From Bacteroidales bacterium (lineage in GTDB: Bacteria; Bacteroidota; Bacteroidia; Bacteroidales; GCA-2748055): 64,000 bases of DNA. Both the position numbers and the translations under genes were made by a program. The stretch covers positions 1 to 64,000 of the forward strand of contig JARGFP010000002.1 in assembly GCA_029210585.1 (NCBI GenBank). Reading direction: 5' to 3'. The notes below the pieces were generated by a model. It was not told where the DNA came from, did not search any database, and saw nothing but the letters and a program-made list of their open reading frames with translations. Below, one piece after another: positions 53,227 to 61,054 of the stretch (position 1 is its first letter; each line of letters begins with the position of its first letter).

Positions 53227-54945
53227 ATGCAACTTACACGTTTAATACAATCTTTGCTGGTGTCGCTTGTGCTGACATGCTATTGTTCAGGTTCCTTTGC
53301 TCAGCCCACCAATGTTCCCCTGCCTGCTGAACCGGGAGAGGAGGTGCTGTTTTTTACTGACAGGGACATGTATGTGACTACGGAAGAGATCATGTTCTCC
53401 GCTTTTTGCACCGGGCCCGGCGAGGTGCCGGGAAAAGACTGGAGCCAGGTACTGTATGTTGAATTGGTCCGTTGGAACGGAAAAAAGATTGCAGGTACAA
53501 AAGTGCTGATCGCGGAGGGGATGGCACACGGTACCATTGATGTACCAGCCGAAGTTGAATCCGGAAATTATTATCTCCGGGCCTATACAAAATGGATGCG
53601 CAACTATTCACCCTACAACTACAGTTACCTGCTGCTGAAAATCGTCAATCCGAATACCACGGCAACAGAAACGGGTCCGGATGAAAACGCCGTTAAAGGA
53701 GCTCAGCCGGCTGCAGTTACGAACGATGTCACGGACCAGGTCTTTTTTTCAGGAATGAAGGATATATATGGCATGCGGGAACCCGTAACGATTGATATCG
53801 ATGTGAACAGTATGCTTGCCGGCAACAATATTGTGTTGGGTGTTGTCAGGGAACACTCGAAAACCCATCCGGGCGCTTCGTACACCTTTGAAACCCTGGC
53901 AGGAAATGACGGTCCGGCAGCAACGGTTCAGTACTATCCCGAAATCAGGGGCCTGTCCCTTTCAGGAAAAGTAGTGGATGCAGTCCAGGGGCAGCCAGCT
54001 GTACAGGCACGGGTCAACCTTTCGACGGTGGCCGAGCCCTTGTATTTTTCCACAATGGAAACAGATTCAGCGGGAGATTTTTTATTTACATTTCCGGATA
54101 TCCGGGGCGATCATGAGTTCCATATTGCCGTGGAAGGGGCAGAAAGCGGGCAGCTGGATTTGCTGATCGATAACGATTTCTGTACCCGTCCGGTTACCCT
54201 TCCTTACCAGCCTTTTTTCCTTACAGGAGATGAAAAAGACCTCGTCCGTGACCTGGCCCTGAATGCGCAGATCAGGTCCCGTTTTGGAATCAATTCAGCC
54301 TATTCAGCGAGGCCTGCTGAGCAGGCGTATCCTTTTTACGGTGCACCCGACAGGACGATCTATGAAAAGGAGTATATCGAGCTGAAGAACATGGGAGAGT
54401 TTTTTTACGAACTGGTGTATGAGGTCAATGTCAGGCAGACCAACGGCAAGGCATCTCTCTATATGACCGGCATTGGTACACTGGTATCCTATTCTCCCCT
54501 GTTACTGATGGACAATATCAGGATTGATAACATTGATGCACTGCTGGATGTCTCCTGCCGGCGGGTGGAACGGATCGAGGTGGTGAACAGGGGATATGTG
54601 ATCGGTAACAGGTTTTACGGCGGCATCATCAGCCTGTATTCCGAAGCACATGATATGGCTGGCATGAAGCTCGGCGAGGACAATAATTTTTTCGTACTGT
54701 CCCTTCCCGAAGAGAAGGAGATGCGGTTTCCCGATTATTCCGGAGACACCGGTGCCGCGAATGTTCCTGACCGGCGAAATACGCTGGCCTGGTATCCCGC
54801 GGTGAAATTATCTGCAGACAAATCTTCCAGGATCTCATTTTATACGCCCGATGTACCGGGAACATATACCATATACCTTACAGGCGTGAATGAACAGGAT
54901 GGCGCTTTGATGTATGCAACGCAAGAGATCATTGTAGCAGAATAG
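53227..54945 (+). CDS. Secreted macroglobulin (MG2)-like protein of the TonB receptor/DUF4249 operon
   Basis: 572 residues. Signal peptide (cleavage after SFAQ, about 26). The N-terminal 130 residues read as an MG2-like beta-sandwich (LFFTDRDMYVTTEEIMFSA, then SGNYYLRAYTKWMRNYSPYNY): the RDxY/T...W pattern is that of MG2 domains seen in many Bacteroidota exported proteins. The middle has a CarboxypepD_reg-like segment (SLSGKVVDAVQGQPAVQARV) and the end another Ig-like domain. It lacks a thioester motif, so it is not a protease trap. It probably acts as an extracellular or periplasmic structural partner of the receptor. 12 bases after the second DUF4249 gene. Confidence 0.75.
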   Translation: MQLTRLIQSLLVSLVLTCYCSGSFAQPTNVPLPAEPGEEVLFFTDRDMYVTTEEIMFSAFCTGPGEVPGKDWSQVLYVELVRWNGKKIAGTKVLIAEGMAHGTIDVPAEVESGNYYLRAYTKWMRNYSPYNYSYLLLKIVNPNTTATETGPDENAVKGAQPAAVTNDVTDQVFFSGMKDIYGMREPVTIDIDVNSMLAGNNIVLGVVREHSKTHPGASYTFETLAGNDGPAATVQYYPEIRGLSLSGKVVDAVQGQPAVQARVNLSTVAEPLYFSTMETDSAGDFLFTFPDIRGDHEFHIAVEGAESGQLDLLIDNDFCTRPVTLPYQPFFLTGDEKDLVRDLALNAQIRSRFGINSAYSARPAEQAYPFYGAPDRTIYEKEYIELKNMGEFFYELVYEVNVRQTNGKASLYMTGIGTLVSYSPLLLMDNIRIDNIDALLDVSCRRVERIEVVNRGYVIGNRFYGGIISLYSEAHDMAGMKLGEDNNFFVLSLPEEKEMRFPDYSGDTGAANVPDRRNTLAWYPAVKLSADKSSRISFYTPDVPGTYTIYLTGVNEQDGALMYATQEIIVAE

Positions 54946-55006
54946 TCAATTTAATGATGAACATTTACTGCTGAATAACGGGGTTTTTGCATTTCCTGCA
55001 CCAGGA

Positions 55007-55035
55007 ACCGGTCTGTGATGTTCTCCGAGACCGGT
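55007..55035 (+). terminator. Terminator-like hairpin after the macroglobulin gene
   Basis: Perfect 8-bp stem ACCGGTCT / AGACCGGT with a 13-base loop, about 60 bases past the stop. The T-run comes 20 bases later, so efficiency is doubtful. Confidence 0.4.
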
Positions 55036-55150
55036 GATCCGGTTGATAATTCTACATTTTTTTACTTCTCAAGAGCCTCTTTTCCAGGGGATAAGATAGT
55101 CATTGCCGTATTTTCTGTCGATATGATATTTATTTTTATGTATAATAGTG

Positions 55151-55178
55151 CGATATATCGGAAACTTTTATATATTTG
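55151..55178 (+). promoter_or_regulatory. Promoter of the PadR gene with embedded palindrome
   Basis: TATATTTG (55171-55178), full match to TAnnTTTG, lies only four bases before the ATG at 55183. A perfect palindrome CGATATATCG (55151-55160) lies in the spacer region and may be the PadR operator. Transcription would begin at or next to the start codon. Confidence 0.45.
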
Positions 55179-55182
55179 AACC

Positions 55183-55527
55183 ATGATATCAAATGAATTA
55201 TTAAAGGGAACCCTGAAAACGATCGTGCTGAACCTGCTGGTGGAAAACAACAGGATGTATGGCTACGAGATCACCAGGGAGGTGGAGAAGATCTCAGAAG
55301 GAAAGATCCAGCTCACCTGGGGTGCGCTCTATCCGACGTTACACAAGCTGGAAGCAGACGGGCTCATTGTCTCTGAAGAATACAACATCGGGAAGCGGGT
55401 ACGCAAATACTATCGCCTGACCCCGACCGGGGAAGCGATCTCCCGGGACAAGGTAAAGGAATTTGCGGAGTTTGTGCAGATCATGGGACGACTCATCAAG
55501 CCATCTCCTGGTCTGAATTTCAGTTAG
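55183..55527 (+). CDS. PadR-family transcriptional regulator
   Basis: 114 residues, the short class of PadR. The winged helix is complete: ENNRMYGYEITREVEKISEGKI, then LTWGALYPTLHKLEADGLI (the characteristic GALYPTLHRLE motif) and YYRLTPTG in the wing. PadR proteins are small-molecule or stress-sensing repressors that often control an adjacent membrane protein carrying a PadR-associated helical domain. The next gene fits that pattern. No Shine-Dalgarno before the ATG. Confidence 0.94.
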   Translation: MISNELLKGTLKTIVLNLLVENNRMYGYEITREVEKISEGKIQLTWGALYPTLHKLEADGLIVSEEYNIGKRVRKYYRLTPTGEAISRDKVKEFAEFVQIMGRLIKPSPGLNFS

Positions 55528-55670
55528 TAGTTGCAGGTCAGCTCATGCAGCCGGGTGAACAGGTATGGGTTATTTATGGTTTTTATGTACCCGGATCCCG
55601 GACAGGTGCACGCTGAGACCGCAAGCCCGGTTCCGGTCATGGCGCTACACGTTTTTGACAAACTATACGT

Positions 55671-57170
55671 ATGATTGAACTGCAGGAAAAGCAGATTGAA
55701 AAAATCTCTCTGGACATCGAACAGCAGGGGCTGACCTTTACCCCGCTGAAGAATGAGCTCCTGGACCATATCTGTTGCCAGATCGAAATCGAAATGGAAC
55801 AGGGAATGACTTTCAACGATGCTTACAGGAAAGTCAGGACCGCAATGGGAAGAAAACGCATCAGGCAGATCCAGGACGAGACATTAGTATTAATCAGTAA
55901 AAAATACAGAAGGATGAAACGAATTATGTATGGGTTGGGTGTGGCAGCACCCATTCTTGTTATTATTGCTGCATTGTTCAAAGCCTATCACTGGCCAGGC
56001 GGAGGGGTGATGATCACCCTGGCGCTTTTTATTACCGGCATGGTGTTCCTGCCCCTTTTTGTGATGGTAAGGATCCGGGATACCAGGCGGATGGATGAAC
56101 CGGTGCCACTCGGGCTCTATTTAACCGGTATGATCACTGGAATGATTGCAATCCTGGGAACCCTGTTCAAAATACAGCACTGGCCGGGGGCTTCAATTCT
56201 GCTTACGCTGGGACTGGCGGGACTTGCACTGGGGTTTCTCCCTGCTTTTGCCCGGTACAGGATCAGGGAGGCAAAAAAGAAGAACGAACCCATCAACAGG
56301 AGTTTGTGGATTATTGGAATCATTGCCGGTATGCTGGTGATCGCTGGTACCCTGTTTAAGATCATGCACTGGCCCGGGGCAGGTATTGCGCTTATTATTT
56401 CCTGGTCCATGTTGGCAGTAGTCGTATTACCATTGCTGGTATTGAATCAGCTCAAGCAATCGGAGCAGCGGATCAACAGCTTTTTTGGAATACTCCTCAT
56501 TTCTGTGTCGGCAGCTGTATTCATCATGGCACTCATGCGCAGCACCCCGGAATATTATTCATTCGGGTATGTGGTGATGGAAAACAGTGCGGTGGGACAG
56601 GCCAATTATTATGAGTCGCAAATCATAAATGCGCCGCCGGTAAAAGGTTCTGCAGCGTCCGGTTCCGGTTTTTCAGGGGAAGAGACTTCCATGACCGAAG
56701 TTGCCGTTGGTGAATCTGAAGAGGTCCAGGTGAACGCGGACAAGGCCGCCTTCAGGGATGAAGCTGATGCACTGTGCAGTTATATCCAGTCATTGCGTGA
56801 GGAACTGGCAAAAAATTATTCAGGTGAAGAGGACCAACCCATCACTGACCGCGGAGCAATTGATGCGAGGGAGATGTTCATGGTTGGGAAATCATCGCTA
56901 CCATACCAGTTCATCTCCGAGCGTGACGAAAACAAGATGTACGGGATGCTTGAAGCTTTTCAGGATCATGCATTGGAACTGACAGAGGATGAGACGTTGA
57001 TTACATTCATTGATACCCAGTTCAGTTTCAATCCACCGGAAGAGCTTGACCGGGAAAAATGGAGCAAATTCTGTTTTACGGGACCCCTGATGCATTCCAT
57101 CGCGATTCTTGGCACATTCCAGTCCACGGTGAGGATGGTCGAGCGTGAGATCATTGGTGCTTCAATTTAG
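55671..57170 (+). CDS. Membrane protein with three GldL-like 63-residue repeats and a helical N-terminal domain
   Basis: 499 residues. Residues 1-85 are a soluble helical domain (LKNELLDHICCQIEIEME, then GMTFNDAYRKVRTAMG) resembling the N-terminal HAAS-type/permease-prefix domains encoded beside padR genes. Then three tandem membrane modules, each marked by LFKxxHWPG at 102-110, 165-173 and 228-236: an exact 63-residue period, each followed by (F/V)LP and a basic RIRxxxxxxEP or similar stretch. LFKIxHWPGA is the motif of GldL, the T9SS motor protein. The final 220 residues are extracellular or periplasmic, with a helix ADALCSYIQSLREELAKNY that recalls the N-terminal helices of GldM. GldL has a key Glu in its membrane helix; the modules here lack an evident one. 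It lies 143 bases after padR. Confidence 0.8.
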   Translation: MIELQEKQIEKISLDIEQQGLTFTPLKNELLDHICCQIEIEMEQGMTFNDAYRKVRTAMGRKRIRQIQDETLVLISKKYRRMKRIMYGLGVAAPILVIIAALFKAYHWPGGGVMITLALFITGMVFLPLFVMVRIRDTRRMDEPVPLGLYLTGMITGMIAILGTLFKIQHWPGASILLTLGLAGLALGFLPAFARYRIREAKKKNEPINRSLWIIGIIAGMLVIAGTLFKIMHWPGAGIALIISWSMLAVVVLPLLVLNQLKQSEQRINSFFGILLISVSAAVFIMALMRSTPEYYSFGYVVMENSAVGQANYYESQIINAPPVKGSAASGSGFSGEETSMTEVAVGESEEVQVNADKAAFRDEADALCSYIQSLREELAKNYSGEEDQPITDRGAIDAREMFMVGKSSLPYQFISERDENKMYGMLEAFQDHALELTEDETLITFIDTQFSFNPPEELDREKWSKFCFTGPLMHSIAILGTFQSTVRMVEREIIGASI

Positions 57171-57880
57171 TGCCGCAAAAAACACATGCTCTGGTAATGT
57201 AAACCCCTGAAAGATCATTTTATTTGTTGAGGGCTTCGCGGTCAGTACCGCGTTCGCTCCCTCAAAGAGGCTGTCTCTGTTTGATGAGGCGGCCTTTTAC
57301 TTTTGTACCAGATCATAAACAGGGTTATCTTGATTAGTTACACTTGTTTTTTTGGACCTGGGGAGCGATAGCTTCAGGTTACTTTGACTGAGTATACGCA
57401 TACATTTTAAGGAGTCGGTATACTTTATTACAGGGTATCGATCGGACCTTTTTTTAGTGCTTCTTCTTAAGTCAGCATTCCCTCCATTGGCAAGAAATCC
57501 TGCTTTCAAAACGGATTTTCACATCACTTATCACATTAACCTGCAGAGATGCACCGGAATACTTCTACCGGTTGCTTAACCGCATGCTAACATTTAATTG
57601 AAAAATCGGGAAGAGGCTGATATGCAGATTTCAATTGCCTGAACGGTAATTCCAGTATGGTTGGCCCTTCAAAATTTATGAAAAAGGAAACAGAAGTATG
57701 ATACCCATGCTTAAAAACATGCAAGGCATTTTTTTAAGGGGGAGTTAATGAATCTCTCCAAAAGGAAAATTCAAAAAAATCTCCCGATTTTGGAAGGATT
57801 GAGGGAGAGGGAATATTTAAAATTCAGGTGTACATAATTTTTTTTTAACCGAGGCAAGTGCCTCCCAAAAACCTAAGAAG
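57171..57880. other. 710-base AT-rich intergenic region
   Basis: The first 130 bases hold two hairpins (57227-57265, a stem TTGAGGG/CCCTCAA enclosing CGCGGT/ACCGCG; 57268-57298, the terminator). The rest is AT-rich and unstructured, with a 14-base hairpin GAGGC-AAGT-GCCTC at 57851-57864 just before the next gene. No gene accepted. Confidence 0.6.
57227..57298 (+). terminator. Double hairpin terminator after the GldL-like gene
   Basis: Second hairpin: AGGCTGTCTC (57268-57277) pairs with GAGGCGGCCT (57286-57295) in RNA through 10 bp including two G-U pairs, followed by TTT; a larger nested hairpin precedes it. Confidence 0.6.
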
Positions 57881-58648
57881 ATGAAAAAAAATGGTATCAA
57901 GAACAAACTATTGATAATGTTTTGTATTTTTAGTCTGACTGCAATTACAATCGGATGTAATAAGGAACCTGTAAATGAGCAACCTTATTCTGATGAGGAG
58001 ATCGCGCTTATTGGAAAAAGACATAATGAAGGGCTGGACATTATTTTAGGCGCATTTGAAACAAGTGATATTGCAAAAAAGTATCACCATAAGAAAAGTG
58101 CAAATGTCGCTTTGACAACACAGGATAAATTAGAGATTGCCAGGTTTTTAGATGTTCAGGCCAAGGAATTTATTTCAAATAATCCTTTAACGTATAAGGG
58201 GGAAGAGGTAGCTATTGATCCGATTGAATTTTCCGATGAACAGTTGTTGGACTTTTATAATACTGAGATTGACGCAGATTTGACCACAGAATTACAGCTA
58301 AAGTATTTTACTCTGCTTGAAGATGCACATTATAACAAACAAGGTTCGGATCTGACATTTGTTGCGGAAATAGATCGTATCATTTCGGATGCAAATGTTG
58401 AAATAGCTGATGAAAGTGAATTGATCCCTGTTTTAACAATGGGAAGCGTCCTGAAGTACTCAAACAATTACTGGCATTCGGACCTGAAGGCGAAGGGATG
58501 GTTGTCAATAGCATTGGCAGATGCTACAAACGGAGGAAGTGCAGCGCTGTGGGGAGCAGCTGTTGCAGGTCCTCTGGGAGCTGTTGTTGTGGGTTTAAAT
58601 GGTGCAATTATCGGATCTTGTACAGCATATTTAATAAGCGAAATTTAA
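57881..58648 (+). CDS. AT-rich lipoprotein with glycine-rich hydrophobic C-terminus
   Basis: 255 residues. Lipoprotein-type signal peptide (LTAITIGC, Cys 26). The middle is helical, acidic, with no family recognised. The last 47 residues switch to a glycine- and alanine-rich hydrophobic stretch (ADATNGGSAALWGAAVAGPL, then GAVVVGLNGAIIGSC), an arrangement seen in the membrane-active part of class II bacteriocins and glycine-zipper toxins. Base composition is clearly lower in G+C than its surroundings. The small membrane protein gene follows after 6 bases. A toxin/immunity pair is possible but not shown. Confidence 0.6.
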   Translation: MKKNGIKNKLLIMFCIFSLTAITIGCNKEPVNEQPYSDEEIALIGKRHNEGLDIILGAFETSDIAKKYHHKKSANVALTTQDKLEIARFLDVQAKEFISNNPLTYKGEEVAIDPIEFSDEQLLDFYNTEIDADLTTELQLKYFTLLEDAHYNKQGSDLTFVAEIDRIISDANVEIADESELIPVLTMGSVLKYSNNYWHSDLKAKGWLSIALADATNGGSAALWGAAVAGPLGAVVVGLNGAIIGSCTAYLISEI

Positions 58649-58654
58649 ACGATT

Positions 58655-59029
58655 ATGGAACGCATTCTATTACTTATTATCATCATCCTACCTGTTATTC
58701 TTACAATACTATTTTTTATAAGAAGCAGAAAGGCAGAAGGGTATATTGAGGAGTCTTTAATTAAAAGGGTTGAGAATAAAGACAGGTTTATTGAAGAATT
58801 AAAAAAGCTCTGCGCAAAGAAGAAATGGGATGTGCAGTTCCTTGAGGACAATATTCTCATCAAAACAAATACTTCTATATATTCTTTTGGTGAAATAATT
58901 TCCATCATATTTATGGACAAAGATGATGGATTGTATATGAAAGTGTCGAGTAAACCAAAAGTAAAAGCAACACGGATAGATTACAATAAGAACAAGAAAA
59001 ATGTCGAATTAATATCCGGGTTATCCTGA
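58655..59029 (+). CDS. Small membrane protein paired with the AT-rich lipoprotein
   Basis: 124 residues. One N-terminal membrane helix (MERILLLIIIILPVILTILFF) shortened: core LLLIIIILPVIL, then a soluble basic-acidic mix of about 95 residues (FIEELKKLCAKKKWDVQFLED, strand SIYSFGEIISII). No family recognised. Same AT-rich codon use as the lipoprotein and only 6 bases apart, and a strong terminator follows, so the two form a bicistron. Its location would suit an immunity or anchoring role. Confidence 0.6.
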   Translation: MERILLLIIIILPVILTILFFIRSRKAEGYIEESLIKRVENKDRFIEELKKLCAKKKWDVQFLEDNILIKTNTSIYSFGEIISIIFMDKDDGLYMKVSSKPKVKATRIDYNKNKKNVELISGLS

Positions 59030-59068
59030 AGAGAAGATCTGTAGCCGGTCAATGAATTATTCGTCGGA

Positions 59069-59108
59069 ATTTCCGGGAAGAGCAATACTCTCCCGGAAAT
59101 TTTTTTTT
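59069..59108 (+). terminator. Strong rho-independent terminator of the AT-rich bicistron
   Basis: Stem ATTTCCGGG-AAGAG / CTCT-CCCGGAAAT with a five-base loop and eight T. Confidence 0.85.
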
Positions 59109-59310
59109 GAACAAGCTCTTAGGATGATGCATCAGATTGAGCCTGCTACTGTTATTGAAGATTTGCTGTATTGACACGTTTAAATTGTAATTCAATACAA
59201 AGATGCAGCATAGATATTTGTATCACAGTACAAAAAAATTAAAATAACCGATAATTCCAATTCTTAACACATTAACCGGAAAATGCAATATGTAAAATAT
59301 TCATAACATC

Positions 59311-60849
59311 ATGCTCATTAAAGCTTACGGCAGTGCAGTGCACGGGATCAATGCGACGATCATCACCATCGAGGTGAACATCACCTACGGGATCCGGTTT
59401 TTTATCGTTGGACTGGCAGACAACGCGGTGAAGGAGAGCCAGAAAAGGATCGAGTCGGCGATGGTCACCAACGACTATGATTGGCCGCGTACCCGGGTGG
59501 TGGTGAACATGGCCCCTGCTGATATCCGCAAGGAGGGGGCGTCGTATGATCTTCCGCTGGCACTGGGGATCCTGGCTGCTTCGAAGCAACTGCGGGCCGA
59601 CCTGCTTTCCGAATACCTGGTGGTGGGTGAACTGTCGCTCGATGGAACGGTCCAGAATGTGCGCGGGGTGCTGCCCATGGCCCTTCGTGCACAGGAGGAG
59701 GGATTCAGGGGAATCATCCTGCCCCGTGGAAACGCCCGGGAGGCTGCGGTGGTAGAAGGACTCGAGGTGATCGGGGTGGATAACCTGAAAGATGCGGTAG
59801 GATTCCTGGAGGGAACGGCCCGGATCGACCCCACGAAGATCAATATCAGGGAGGAGTTCCTGAACAACCTGGAGCGGTACGAGCTGGATTTTTCGGATGT
59901 AAAAGGACAGGAGGCGGTGAAACGCGCCCTGATGATCGCGGCCTGCGGACAACACAATGTGATCATGGTGGGCCCCCCCGGCTCGGGCAAGACGATGCTC
60001 GCGAAGCGGATGCCGTCCATTATTCCGCCCATGACCCTCGAAGAAGCGCTCGAAACTACAAAGATCCACAGCGTTGCCGGAAAGATGGGAAGGGAGACCG
60101 GGTTGGTGACACTGAGGCCGTTCCGTAGTCCCCATCACACGATTTCGGACGTGGCCCTGGTGGGTGGTGGAAATTCGCCACAGCCCGGGGAAATTTCCCT
60201 GGCACACAACGGCGTGCTGTTTATGGATGAATTGCCGGAGTTCAAACGCAATGTGCTGGAGGTACTTCGTCAGCCCCTGGAGGATCGCTTTATCACGGTG
60301 AGCCGTGCCAGGTTCACCGTCGACTATCCGGCCAATTTTGTCCTGGTGGCCTCTATGAATCCGTGTCCCTGTGGTTTTTTTAACCACCCCGAAAAAAACT
60401 GCACCTGCAGTCCGGGGATGGTGGGGAATTACCTGAACCGGGTGTCCGGCCCGCTATTGGACCGCATCGACATCCATATCGAAGTGGTGCCGGTACCTTT
60501 TAAGCAGCTGGCAGAACTTCGTTCAGCTGAATCAAGTGAGGCAATCAGAAAACAGGTGATCGCCGGTGCACGGATCCAGGAGAAACGTTTTGCCGGGATC
60601 AAAGGGGTGTATTCCAATTCCCAGATGAACACATCCATGCTAAGGAAGTATTGTCCGCTGGGGCCCGACAGTCAGGCCATTCTTAAAAATGCCATGGAGA
60701 AACTGGGCCTCTCTGCGCGTGCCTACGACCGGATCCTGAAAGTATCCCGCACCATCGCCGACCTCGAAGCAGAAACACACATCGGACCAGCCCACATTGC
60801 CGAGGCAGTGAACTATCGGAACCTCGACCGGGAAGGATGGGCCGGGTGA
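59311..60849 (+). CDS. comM: YifB/ComM-family Mg chelatase-like AAA ATPase
   Basis: 512 residues. N-terminal ChlI-like Lon-protease-fold domain (GADIR-like segment NMAPADIRKEGASYDLPLAL), Walker A GPPGSGKTMLAKRM, the Mg-chelatase motif FMDELPEFKRNVLEVL and a zinc-like cluster CPCG... in MNPCPCGFF with Cys-x-Cys-x10-Cys. ComM is a hexameric helicase that drives branch migration during natural transformation. No competence gene is close. Cytoplasmic, single gene; start at 59311 as the family begins with ATG-L/I-K. Confidence 0.95.
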   Translation: MLIKAYGSAVHGINATIITIEVNITYGIRFFIVGLADNAVKESQKRIESAMVTNDYDWPRTRVVVNMAPADIRKEGASYDLPLALGILAASKQLRADLLSEYLVVGELSLDGTVQNVRGVLPMALRAQEEGFRGIILPRGNAREAAVVEGLEVIGVDNLKDAVGFLEGTARIDPTKINIREEFLNNLERYELDFSDVKGQEAVKRALMIAACGQHNVIMVGPPGSGKTMLAKRMPSIIPPMTLEEALETTKIHSVAGKMGRETGLVTLRPFRSPHHTISDVALVGGGNSPQPGEISLAHNGVLFMDELPEFKRNVLEVLRQPLEDRFITVSRARFTVDYPANFVLVASMNPCPCGFFNHPEKNCTCSPGMVGNYLNRVSGPLLDRIDIHIEVVPVPFKQLAELRSAESSEAIRKQVIAGARIQEKRFAGIKGVYSNSQMNTSMLRKYCPLGPDSQAILKNAMEKLGLSARAYDRILKVSRTIADLEAETHIGPAHIAEAVNYRNLDREGWAG

Positions 60850-60880
60850 AGACCATCGGCTTTATTTTTTCATTATATTC

Positions 60881-61047
60881 GTAACCAATATCAACATATT
60901 TGTAACCAACATCAACATAACAGTAACCAACGTCAACATATTTGTAACCAACATTTTCATATTCGAACCAACGTCAGCATAACCGTAAACAACATCAACA
61001 GAACCTTAACCAACATTATCATATTCGAACTAACTATCAACTAAAAC
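60881..61047. repeat. Array of eight degenerate 21-bp tandem repeats upstream of a Gfo/Idh gene
   Basis: Unit GTAACCAACATCAACATATTT (consensus of positions 60881-60901 and later copies). Starts at 60881, 60902, 60923, 60944, 60965 (20 bp), 60985, 61006, 61027. The core AACCAAC-ATC or ATT recurs in each, while the last three bases alternate among TTT, ACA, TTC, ACC. The array ends eight bases before the ATG of the Gfo/Idh gene. Confidence 0.92.
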
Positions 61048-61054
61048 TACCCAT

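Noticed and set aside
57297-57509. 70-codon minus-strand ORF in the long AT-rich gap, with GAGGCTGTCTC nearby resembling an insertion-sequence end
   Set aside because: The GAGGCTGTCTC string is one arm of a terminator hairpin with G-U pairs; the ORF matches no transposase and has no start context.
59272-60387. 371-codon minus-strand ORF
   Set aside because: Antisense shadow of comM, rich in His, Arg and Gly without domain pattern.
60881-61047. CRISPR-like array
   Set aside because: Units are contiguous 21-mers without spacers, degenerate, and no cas gene is in the window.
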